Shown: positions 43,418 through 54,117 of the stretch, in pieces | Numbering within the stretch: the stretch's first letter is position 1 | Layout: each line of letters starts with the position of its first letter | Assembly: GCA_029449245.1 (NCBI GenBank) | Contig: JANATF010000010.1 | Location: forward strand, 434,001 to 498,000 | Reading direction: 5' to 3' | Source: Mortierella alpina | Lineage: Eukaryota; Mortierellomycota; Mortierellomycetes; Mortierellales; Mortierellaceae | DNA: 64,000 nucleotides | The notes under the pieces: generated by a model | Database searches by the model: none | What the model was told of the DNA's origin: nothing | Seen by the model: only the letters and a program-made list of their open reading frames with translations | Program-made: the position numbers and the translations under genes

Positions 43418-46198
43418 CTACCCGAACTTAAAGTCTTGTTCGTCGTCATTACAGAGTCCAAGCTTGAATGATAGTTCCTCGAGCATGGCCTCGGAGGCTA
43501 CGGCCGCAGGCAGAAACGAATAGCTTTAGTATCTAGCAATAACACGACCTCGAGGTCGCTCTCGCATCCACTGCAAGATCCGTCTTACCGTCAGTGCCAA
43601 AGTAGTGACTTCGGTCAGGACTAGTATCCAGCATAGAGAGCGTCTACATGCAGTTTCATGCAAGCGTGAGCATACCAACTCAATCTTCACCATCAGACAT
43701 ACGACTTGCTTCAAAAAGCCGTTACCATGCTAAAAAAATCCATAAAGCGCACGCCATGTATCAGCATCACGTCCTCTGCAATCTGATTCCAATACCGTAA
43801 GCGGTAAATCGTCCGCCAGTCGTGAATGAGGTCCGTGCCAGTAGCCTGGGTCTCCGGGTAAGCAACCATGCCGAACCAGGCTATTTTGAGAGGCGAGGAC
43901 TGACTGTGCAGATCTAGATCTCGGTCATTATGAAGACGACGGACCAGTTGGTTTGGACCAACGCTGATGCTGCCTACAGGAACCTCTCTTGGGTGCGTGT
44001 AGATGTAGTTGCGATAAAGTGGTCGTCTGTTCCTTCTAGCTCTGCTGCCATCCAGCTTGATCAGGTTGTCTTTTGATGCTGAACGTCCGCTTTGGAAGCC
44101 AGACTTTTTGCCGTCTTGTCCTCTGCCTCCTGATGCTTGAGCTCTGTCTCTGATGGCGTCGTCGCCAGTGCTTTTGGCCGACTGGCCGTCTTCACCGCTG
44201 GAGACAGAGTTTTCTTGGGCGGCGGGTTTATGCTTGGGCTGCACTCTCTCGTTTGTTTGCTCATCTGCAGGCTCATCAGGCAGTTCTTTGTTGTCGGGTT
44301 CCTGCTTCCCTGATGATCGGTCAAGGGAAACAAGGTGCTTACTTTGGCGCAAAATCCGATTATGAGGGTAGCGGAGCCGAGCTCCCTCTGCTGCATCCTT
44401 GTGGCGGCCCCCAGATCGATACGACTCGTCCTCTGCTCGAAGTCTATCTTCAACGCGATACTTATCCGTCAGGTAATCCATTTCTTCTTGCCGTTCTTGC
44501 TCCTCTAGACTTGGATGAAGTTTAGGCTTACTGCCAATCTCTGCATCCTCGGTTTCACCATCCCAAAACACCTCTAGATCCTCAACCTCCTTTTCTTTCA
44601 ACTTCTTTTGCCTCAGATTCTCTCGTTCAAACTCCAGCTCATCTTCATCCTCTTCTTCTTCATAGTGTCCTCCGTCATACTCTGCCTCACCACCATTGTC
44701 CTCATCCGTCAATTCGTTTGCCGCGTCCAGGTCCTCATCCTCAAGGTCTTGTAAATCTCGAGCACGCTGTTGAATGCTATCAATAAGGTCACTCAATCTG
44801 TCGTGGTACTTTGTGGTGGACCAGAGCTGGTCCAAGAACCTCGTCCCAGTCGCCCAATGGCCCATATCGGCCACCAGAACATCTGATTGCTCGCCCATGT
44901 GCGAAATGAGCGGGTCGTGTATGTATGTCAATGTCGTTGAGCCGAAGGTCTTGTCTAAACGGTCGTCTGATGTCACTGCTGCACATTGGTCCAATAATAA
45001 AAGCAAATGTCAGCTTCCATATCCCAGCGCGAAAGCAACTCAACGTGCTATGCAAAGAAATACAAGATGCCTACTCGAGGTCTGACGGGTGTTGGTCCCG
45101 TTGAGCCTATGAAGCAAACTCTCGAGGGCTACGCGAAGATGAGTATCGCCTTGAAACAGGATCTTGAGCATCTTTTCCCTGCGTGTCAGACAGCTGCTGT
45201 CGAGAGGCTCTCCAAAAGAACAGCCCAGCGGCGTCCAGGTGTAGTTTGAACGGCGCCAGCTCTGTTTGTCAAGAGGATGCGCTGGAATCCAAGCACCTTG
45301 CACGGCTGTGTCTCGAGAGCACAGTGGAAGTGGGGATGCATCCTCGGTGCGCTTGTTGTTCAGAGTGTCATCCTGCGAGTGAGGCTGGTCATGGGTCCCA
45401 GAACGGGATCCAGAGCCGTCTTGTACGCTCAAGTCTAACGGTGGGTTGTTCTGCAATAAAAACCGAGGTTCTGCTACTCGGGATGGACATCCACGGCAAA
45501 TCTCAAGTGGGATGTTTGCGATGATTTGCTGATTCTTTAGGATGGGCCATTCATCAGCCTGCTCGACCACAGCTCCAAAGTTGTCATACAGATGAGTAAT
45601 ATCCAGCGATAGCTTCCCTGGGTTGGATATGTGGAAAGGGAACACATAGAGGCACTGACCAGCGTGGTACCAGTCTGGAGGGGATAGCTTTTCAGCGCCA
45701 GAAAATAGCACGTAGAACGAGTCGGGGCCAGAGAACTGCCTGTGGAAGGCATCGTGTGTGGCATTCCCTGAGATTGGGTACTTTAAATTTGCTTGCTTGC
45801 ATAGTGCCTTGAAGAAGAGAGAAGAGGTGACATATCTTAGTTTCATCGATGCTGTGAAGATCGACATACGAATGAAGCCGTTGCCCTACCCGATCTTTAC
45901 GTCGCACACGGACTAGCCCCTCGTTGCACTGATATTGTGAAAAGCAAATATCTGCTGAAAAGTCTGGGTGTTGAGACTGTAGCGGGGTGCACTCGTTCGG
46001 TTCCAGCAGCAACAGTTTTTGACGGTCGTATTGACTGAATCGAGGACAAAGTGGTTGTTGGAGATGATCCAGCATCTGGGAATGAAGTGTTGGTCGCATA
46101 AAGTACTCCAACGGTGAGTAGATCCAAAGGACCGTAGCTGTTGCTATGAGAACAAAGCATCGCTTTTTACGCGGGCGGGCGAGGAAAGTGAGTGGCAT
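43418..46198 (-). CDS. PC-esterase/NXPE-like type II membrane protein with acidic insert
   Basis: Golgi-type glycan O-acyl-transferase/esterase fold (inference from motif order). Exons 45890-46198, 45075-45807, 43726-44978, 43589-43643 and 43418-43497 give 809 aa with all phases closing. Residues 1-13 are basic (RPRKKR), then one signal-anchor helix CFVLIATATVLWIYSPL. The lumenal part has CPRFSQYD, CFSQYQC, WYHAGQCLYVFPF, the block YTWTPLGCSF and a nucleophile region FQGDTHLRVALESLL, where family members usually have GDS. A ~300-residue acidic then basic low-complexity insert follows (EEEEDEDELE, KKLKEKEVED; later RARRNRRPLY). The domain resumes with KIAWFGMVAYP, LRYWNQIAE, and SPDRSHYFG, the D-x-x-H dyad. 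The last exon is a 25-residue tail. Confidence 0.72.
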
Positions 46199-46974
46199 GG
46201 CTGTCCAAGCATGTAACCGGTAGAGAGTTGTATGGGGAAAAGGATGAAGCCCAGAAAGGCGTGGCCTATGGCGCGTGTGAAGGGCTGGGTGACATGTCGA
46301 ATGTAAAACACACAAAAATGTTCTTTTTCATCCTTAAAAGTTTCTACCTCGGGGCGATCGGTCTTCAACGGTCCTTGCAGTGCGAACTGGAATGATCCCT
46401 AGGCTTTGCATTTATTGCTTGAACGCGTTCTTGCGAGAGAATGGGCGAGAGGAGAAGCAGGCGTTCCAGGGGCGGCGGTTGAGAGCACGTTCTGGTCAAG
46501 CACAGGTACCTTCTCACACCTACAAAATAGACTGGGCGTCAACGTCGTGTTCTATATGTGTACGAGCTGGGAACGAAAGATGCGCTCCTAACAATGCACC
46601 GGCGCTGTGTTGTTGGTGCAATGTACCAAGACCACCAGTGCTTGTGCCTGTGGGTGCCTCGGGCGTCAGGGAACCAAGTTTACCCTGCCTGTCTATATGG
46701 CAGGGGACCAAACAGAGGCCTCTTTCGTTTGGGGGCTATTTTTATCTGCTGGACAACAAGGCAACAACAGGCATAAAAGCACCTTCACCCTCACCCCGTC
46801 TCCAATCTTTTGACTCGTTGTTTCCTTCCTTTGCATCCATCCCATCCCGCCTCTTGCTCTCTCATTCACTCCCTCCATCCCCACGGCCCTGTGTTGCTTT
46901 CATCGAACTCTGATCCTGCACTCCTGCCCTCGATCATTCGCAGAACCACCGCTTCAGACCTGGAGGTCCCCCTG
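46199..46974. other. Divergent intergenic region
   Basis: Promoters of the PC-esterase gene (minus) and the 47-kb membrane protein gene (plus). The part next to the plus-strand gene (46790-46920) is strongly C/T-rich, as in fungal 5' leaders. Confidence 0.55.
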
Positions 46975-48190
46975 ATGCACTCTCAATACCACAAGCATCA
47001 GCACATCCAGTCAGCACTGAAACCAAACCGACACTCTCATCCCAACGCCAATCTTCTGCGGCAACAGCAACAAGTTCAAATGCAGAAGCAGCAGGCCATT
47101 CACGAAAAGCCTGCGGTAGGGCCAGCCCGAGGTGGACAACGCCTCAGCCTTGATACCTCAGACGAGCGTCTTCAGAACATCACCGTCGTTAAGCATGGCA
47201 ACAAGAAGTACCTGAAGCTTTTTTCGCCTAGTCTCGTCGAGTCCCCTATCAGCTTTCTAGACCAAAAGCAGCTGGTTAACGATAGGAAGATGTGGGAGAA
47301 TGGTCCGGATGAAGCATTCCAGAAGCAGCTGGAGGTCGAAAAGAGGGAGGCATACAGAGGTAAGACCCCATCTTCATCGACCACTTGTAGTGAGTACCTT
47401 CCTTCCGTCTTCTCTCTCTTCACTTCCTTCCTCCTGCTCGAGGTCGAGGCATGGTTGGGGATGCTTCTTTTAGTAAATGTTCTCCGTGCTTCGACCACAA
47501 CTGTGTGTGGATGCTCTCACAATTGAGCTCTCTTCCAGGGACCCTCCGTTATCTGTCAGAATCTCAAACAGGCACGCGCACAACCCTTTCTATCCTTCTC
47601 TTGCAACCCCCTTGTCTAAGTAATGCGTGCGTCATGCGCATCGATAATCAGACCACAATGGTGGCATGGCGCTGACAGTTTGAGGAACGCAAAGGTGTAT
47701 GACCTCGCACCGATGGCCGTCATGCGGACGCTAACGAGTCCAATTCCATTGCTGTTATTGCTGACATAGCTCGATCGAAGCAGCAGTTGCGCGGCTTCTT
47801 TATGGGCCTTTGGCTTGGCTGTCTGATGGGCTTACTCATCCTGCAGCAAACCTCGGCAAAGATCTACATCTGGAGGTATGCACTCAGCTGTCATTTCATT
47901 CACCGACCTTGCAATGCGCTGCTTACGGCTCGTGCCATCATGCTCATGCCTAACGAACACACTGACCATCCTATTTTAGGCACGACTCCCTCTCGTCCTA
48001 CACGCCATTGGTCGTTCTCCTTATCCTCGCGAGCAGTGTGGCAGTCGTCCGGTCTGGAACAAGGTGCACGATTGCTGCCGTGGCCACCTGCGCCGCCGTT
48101 CTGACCTGCTTCGCAACCCTGATAGTCAACCAGAGTCGCTATGGGACCGAGATGAAAGTTTACAAGAGGGTGCCTACACTACCCATGTGA
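46975..48190 (+). CDS. Small multi-spanning membrane protein, middle splice pattern unresolved
   Basis: Supported exons: 46975-47359 (phase 1 end, donor GAG|GTAAGA), 47770-47875 and 47980-48190. Exon 1 starts MHSQYHKHQHIQ, is Gln/His-rich, then LQNITVVKHGNKKYLKLFSP and FLDQKQLVNDRKMWENGP. The 3' exons join in phase (AG|G) and encode three hydrophobic segments (FFMGLWLGCLMGLLIL, TPLVVLLILASSVAVV, IAAVATCAAVLTCFATLIV) and end KVYKRVPTLPM. A 16-base micro-exon at 47680-47695 (FEERK) fits the acceptor at 47769 but needs a phase-0 donor that exon 1 does not offer, so one more small exon or a different exon-1 end is missing. No family recognised; a fungus-specific membrane protein is likely. Confidence 0.55.
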
Positions 48191-48978
48191 ATGTGGCCAT
48201 ACCCTCGAGACTAAACCCACCGTACCGTCTCCATACCTCCCACTCTATTTTGTACATATACCTTCCACCGACTGTATTTTACTTCGCCTCCGTCTCCCGC
48301 ACTCTCACGCACATCCACTCTACTCTTGCAATCTACCCTCGATTCCGTCATCAATCCCAAATAAACAATTGTATAAAGTCATAGTCTTCAGTGCCTGCAA
48401 AGCGCAGCATGTGTCGTCCGAGGCCCTCAAAACTATCGCGTACTGCGCCATATCACCCTGACTGAGAGTGTCTGAAGATCCGAAAATATAACCGCCAAAC
48501 GAGCGACAATTGGAAATTCTAGCCTGTCTCTAGTGCAGATGCACTACCAGTTTTATACCACACTGCGCCATCTAACCAACGCCTCACTCACTGGATCATG
48601 TTGAGAATATTTGATTGTCTTCGTCATTCTTCTGAACTGAAGCTGCGTTGGCCGAAAAAGAAGATATCATGTGCTACAAAGAGAAGGTGGAATCGTGCGA
48701 CAACGTGCATTTTTTTTTTCGTGTTGCGGGTACCCACGCCTTTTCTTTTGTGCCCACGTCCCCCCGCCACCAAGAGGTGATACTACTACTCTCAGAGTCG
48801 CCGGACGAAGTCGAACAAAACCATTATAGTTTCCCTTAAGTCTGCTGTCAGGTTCAGGTTCCTTTGAGGAAGCCAGTCGATTGGAGGTGGGTGTCTCTCG
48901 CGCACGAGAACCTAAAAAAATTTACTCTACTGTGGCTCCCTGTTTCCCGGGATGGTAGACAAAAGGGCTTTTTTTTGG

Positions 48979-49026
48979 ACGACTGGCGTCTGTATTAATA
49001 ATGGACGTCTGGCGTCAGTATTAATA
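48979..49026. repeat. Tandem direct repeat, 22-base unit
   Basis: Two copies of ACG(A/T)CTGGCGTC(T/A)GTATTAATA, at 48979-49000 and 49005-49026, differing at two positions. Confidence 0.8.
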
Positions 49027-49308
49027 ACTCTAGCTGTTTCTCATTAGGAGCCAATGAAGCCATGGATCAGATTACCAGGTCGTCATCACCGGTACCTGGA
49101 TCTATCTGTTCCACTACACACATCTGCACAGCACAAGTAAAACGCTATGATGGCTGCAAAGTTTTCGGATTTCGGCAACGTGCGACGCACATGACTTCTG
49201 TGTCTATAAGCAGGGTGGTCAACAGGCGTGCGCAACTGCCGTGTGAGATCTGTGTCTGTGTCAATCTGAGCCAGGACGTGCGAGCTCAGCTTGTAGAGAG
49301 AAAGAGAC

Positions 49309-49329
49309 CAAAAAAAAAAAAAAAAAAAA
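49309..49329. repeat. Homopolymer of A (about 21)
   Basis: Uninterrupted A run on the plus strand within the gene-poor region. Confidence 0.9.
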
Positions 49330-52300
49330 CAAGGATCGCCGGAAACGTTTTGCCGGGACGCTTTCTCTTTGGCTAACATGCCTTAGTCACCCATCGTTTG
49401 CGCCCCAAGCGCCAAGGTCAGATGACAATGACGACCATTGATGGAAGCGCGTTATAGTCCGGAATGAAAGTAGGCAGCCTTCTAGAAGGATGGTCGTCTA
49501 AGACATTTAAGGATCGTTCTTCTGTATGACAACACAGGTTCAGAGTTAGAACCTTGATGTGAGAGATATCACGATTCTCCGCTGCTCCGCTGAACCTCAA
49601 ATGGCTATTTCCCATGAGCTAGAAACGAGAGGGGTCGAACCAGCAAACTTTAATGGCTCGCTATCTGACCCCGTGGACGCATCGAGCGAAAATAGTGTAA
49701 AAAAAAACGTGGCCGTTTGGCCCAAACGGTATTGCATGCTGGCCCTCGTTTCCTTCGTCTTTTTTTTTTTTACCCCTCTCTCAGTATGATTGAGCAAAGA
49801 CAGAATACCTACCTCATATGGTTGAATGACTGGGAACTAGGCTGCATGCAGCATTAAGCATGCGAAGGAGAGGGTTTACCCTTGTTCGATGGGTCACAAC
49901 GGTCGACTTTCATTTCCAAGAAAACGGTGTGCCACATGTTCTGCACTGCTCATTTTTCCTCCCCTTATCATCGGAAAATTGTGGAAGGCCCAAGTGAGCC
50001 TTTGGTCATATGCATACTCAGTAGGTTAGGGCTACTTGCCTTGCAAACCAGCATTACATACTGCTGCTCAATCGGCACAATGCGGTTGCAATGAGAAAGA
50101 AAACGAGGCGAAACGGACAATAGGAGGGTTGAAGTTTGCCAGGCGATCATGCCTTTTTTTAGTGAGGGAGTTCGCTCTTAGCGTGCCAAGAAGGCTTCAG
50201 GTTAATACTCCCTCCTTAAAGCCTGTCTTCCTCTTCATGGTAGCCAGGCCTGGAGCAAAAGAGAGGCGAAGTAGACAAGGAGCAATTAACCTTGTTTGCG
50301 TGCATCTTTGTCTCTGAAGGACTCAAGTACGCTTTCGATTCATCTGCGCTGGCGGGAGAGGTGGCCAAGACCTCCTCTCCGAGGAGTTTCAAGGCTGACT
50401 CGGATCCTTAACGTATCTTCAAACATTAAACCTCTCACCAAGTCCTTGCAGCTACGCTTCACCTTCGATGGTCATGCTCTGTTTTTTTTTCTTGTGACCT
50501 GGAGGCGACAGCCCAACGCTGCATCCTTTGATCAAGGTTTTTTTCTGGCTTGTCCTACCAAAAAAATCTCATAAAATGACGCGCTGAAAAGATTCCTCAG
50601 CAACCGCGAGGCCGAGTGCTCTTAATATCTTTTTGCTCAGCGTGGAGAACAGCAAATCGAAATAACCCCTCGTCTTGGTATGTAGGACAGCCCTCCTTGA
50701 GAGAGAAAAAAAAAGAAGCAGCTCATCTAGATGCAAAAAGAACAAGGATGATAACACGGCACATCGGTCAAGTCGAAAACCTTGTTTCTCAAAAGGAAAG
50801 TAAAAAAAAGACGCATCGGATCAAGAAATAGGGTCAACCGATGGACACAAGGTGCAACTTGAAAACTTGATTTGTCAAGAACCAAGCGCTGGTCAGAATC
50901 GAAGGGATATAAGGGGATTAACTGTCGGTGGCAACGACGGTCTGGAGTGGCAGTGATAAGTCGAGGGAGTCTTATAAATCCAAAAAAAACAAAGACGCGG
51001 CGAGCTCTTGTCAGAACATAGGTAGAAAACGCGGTGCAGCCGCGAAGGGGATGGTCGACGCGCGATGGAAGGTGGTACATGGAGCGTTGATCAACAAATA
51101 GACGCCACGCAGTCGTCGACAATAGCAGACATTGGCTGGTTAAAATTGGAAAGTTGCTTCACGTAGCGAGTTTCATGCATGCAAGAGACAGAAGGAGGTC
51201 ATGTAGGATCGATCCACGGGAAGCACAATGTCCTGCCTCTTGCACGCGCATGTCCTTGGACAGATCAGTTCACAAATGAAAAAGAATTGTTCTCTGACAC
51301 GGCCAGCCGCAGTACTCGGAGACAAATGAGATTTCAGCTTCCAGGCACTGGGTCTGATCATGATCAACGGAAGGTGGAGGAAGGAGGAGGAAGGTGCGGG
51401 TGCAATGACATCAAGTATGTATGCCTTCGGGTGTGGCACGAAACACTGGATAGTAAGGAGCACGAACATGATTCGCAGAGGAGCTGCGGAAGGCCCTGGC
51501 CACGCGCGAATAAAGTGTTGCAGTAGTATCTCATGTCTGATCCGTTGGCCAGTGTGTGCCAATCTCGTCTCATACCTACAGAGCATACAAAAAAAATGGA
51601 GAGGGCATGACCTGAACCTAAGAATCGATTTTTTTTATCTTTCTCCTGGCACAGCCCAATGATGTTTGCGAGGACCTCGTTTCCCGTCGTGTTTGCATTT
51701 GGTTACACATTTGCAGGGGGTGGAGAGCACTAGAATTGCACAGAGGCGACTGCTGCGAACTCCATGACTCTAGCCCGACGCTAGTAGCCTGGACGTAACA
51801 AAAAACCGCTCCTTCAGCAAGTTCGCAGGAAGGTGCGCTCCATGCTGCTGTTGTTGACCCTTGTGTTCATTGCCGAACTGCCAATTGGCCCTATTCTTAT
51901 CTTATGCGTTCAGGATCCCGTAGCCCCGTTCCTCATATCCTCTCCGTCCACTTTTGCTACGAGTTTCTCCTGCTTGGAGTCGCTTTTTTGTTATAGATCG
52001 CAACCTAGTTGGATCGACTTGTTTGTAACGCAGGGTTTTTTTTTCACGACGGTGGTCCATGTTTTTTTTGGGAGTGCTACCATGATAGGTATTTTCGATC
52101 CTGGTTGCTACTGTCATCAACCCGCCTTGGAGTGTCCGCTATCCGATACGAAAGGGTGTAATAAGACACAATGACATGATGGCGGTCTTGTTTGAACCAA
52201 GAAGGGTTCAAAAACTATATTATCCCGGTTTTAAGACGCGGCTGACCCCGTTACTGCGGTCGTGTGTGGGCCAAGACATTCAAGCGAGAGGTGAGTGCTG

Positions 52301-52933
52301 CCAGTGAAGTGCAGAGTGCATTATATCCAGTGCAGCACAGGCTAAATGGCGAAACTAGCAAATTGCTACCAGCGTTCGTAGAGCCGAACTCGTAGCGTGA
52401 TCTCATGACCCAAAACGCACGACCAGGAAAAGCATTCATAGATAGTGTATTCTTTTTCTCGGACACGTCCCAATATGGAAGGTGTGCATTATCTGTGTTC
52501 ATCTTCGACCTCGTCCTCTTTTTGTTTCCACCAGCAAGCCAAGAAGGAGAGCGAGGGGGACAGGCACGCGCTGTAGACTCGATGAGGTGTGTTTTGGCAA
52601 CGGAGATGTTTTCTCGCCGGTCATTGAGGACGGGATGCGGGACGATAGGAGAGAGAGAGGCTGGATGAGAATCGCCTGGGATTAATTACCCGCTGCAAAT
52701 CTTTCTTTCGACTGCCCAAACCTGAGCAGCTCAGGAGAGGCGAGAGGGAAGAGGAGCGAGGGAGGACACAGGTCGCGAGCCTGCGGCAATTAAGTTAAGT
52801 CGTAAGTTAAACTGAATCACATAGAGTGGGCAGCCTCGGACTGAATACGAAGAGTAGCGGGCGCAGAGTCCATAAATACGGCATGCCTGCTCGCCCTTTT
52901 CCTGTTTTTCTCGTCTTCTCTTCATACACCATC

Positions 52934-52934
<1 letters not shown>

Positions 52935-52975
<41 letters not shown>
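52935..52975. repeat. (TC)n microsatellite
   Basis: About 20 perfect TC dinucleotides at the 5' edge of the pyrimidine-rich leader of the Zn2Cys6 gene. Confidence 0.95.
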
Positions 52976-52980
<5 letters not shown>

Positions 52981-54117
52981 CGGACACTCTACCCGACTCG
53001 GTCCTCTCGCCCCTCTCCGTGCTCTTCTGCCCACTCCCCACTCTCTCTTGATCAGCCTCGCTGATCCGCACTGCTCATCCACGCCATCGCCGTGTCCATC
53101 CGCGCCATCCCATCTCCTTTTTGGCTTTTTCCTCTTCGCTCTCACGTCTGTTTTCAACCGCCGCTTTGCTCTGCACAACACGCTTGCCACCAAACATAGC
53201 AAGGTTCGCCCTCGACCCCCACCCGACTCTTTTCTCTCCACCCGGCTCGCCCCTTGCGACACTTCTCTGTACCCCCCGGAGCAGGATTCCGGCTACAAGC
53301 TCGCAGCACGACATACATCTCGATTTGTACCAGCCAGTCGCCATCCAGCACTTTTTTTCTTTTGTCACCAGCCTGCTTTTTTGCCACCAGCCAGTGTTGT
53401 TTGTTCTCGCCCACCAGCAAGCATCCCCCGGCGCATCTCCTAAAGCAGCCACTTTGCTGCACAGACATCGGCTGCTGTCTCCTTCGCAAGCGAGTCTCAA
53501 GGCCACGTTCATCTTTGGAGCTGTTCTACTAGGTCTCTTCTGTTGAGGCATCTTATCCGCGTGATCGCAGCGGCGTCCATCGTTCAGTCCCCAGAAAGAA
53601 ACCCACACGGCGCGATCGAAGGCCACCCTTGGCTCTAACCTAAACCAGCCGAGCACCGGGCACAAGCAGCAGAGTACACACGCGCGTGTGTGTGTTTGTG
53701 TGTCTCACCATCTTTGCCTTCTGTACCAGAGCCTTCCTTTTTTCTATCGAGGACCTTCCCCCTGTTCCCTGCGTTCCATCTGCACCTTCTGTCTTCTTTT
53801 TGGATTTCCAAAAGTCCACTTTGAGGCTCAGCCATTAGCAGAACGCCCTGCTCTCAACTGCAGCTTGGATAGCAATTGCCCACCCTTAGCACTGTCTGTG
53901 ACGCACCAACCCTCTCCGCCACAACCTGCGGCCTTCTCCTCTCTCGTCTCTATAAAACCAGCGCATTCGCCTCTGCCCTCGCCCTCGACACATCAGCTCT
54001 CTTTTCACCAGCCTATCTGCCAATTGCACTATCCTCCGTTTCAGCCCCAGATATCGACACACCATCTGCTCGTTTTAAGACACCTTCATCGCCCCACTCC
54101 TTCCGCAACACCCAGAT

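Larger units (their letters stand above)
48191..54117. other. Gene-poor region of about 5.9 kb
   Basis: I find no conserved coding sequence on either strand. It contains many short A or T tracts (for example T9 near 48711, A21 at 49309-49329, T12 near 49759), a 22-base direct repeat at 48979-49026, and from 52900 onward a strongly pyrimidine-rich stretch that probably forms the promoter and long 5' leader of the Zn2Cys6 gene. A hydrophobic ORF opening at the ATG at 51842 resembles a signal anchor, but nothing else supports it. Confidence 0.5.

Noticed and set aside
45857-45889. Coding extension VGQRLHSYVD after exon 1 of the PC-esterase gene
   Set aside because: Reading on gives no in-phase donor of normal type; the donor GTAGGG at 45889 joins in phase to the next conserved exon.
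49620-49690. tRNA-like sequence (GGTTCGACC on the minus strand)
   Set aside because: The T-stem does not pair and no anticodon or acceptor stem can be drawn.
51842-52174. Hydrophobic ORF as a secreted or membrane protein
   Set aside because: Only the first 25 residues look signal-like; the rest has no pattern, no splice support and no homologue I recognise.
53121-53546. 141-aa ORF in the pyrimidine-rich leader of the Zn2Cys6 gene
   Set aside because: Opens at TTG, composition reflects C/T-rich DNA, and it lies where the 5' leader is expected.
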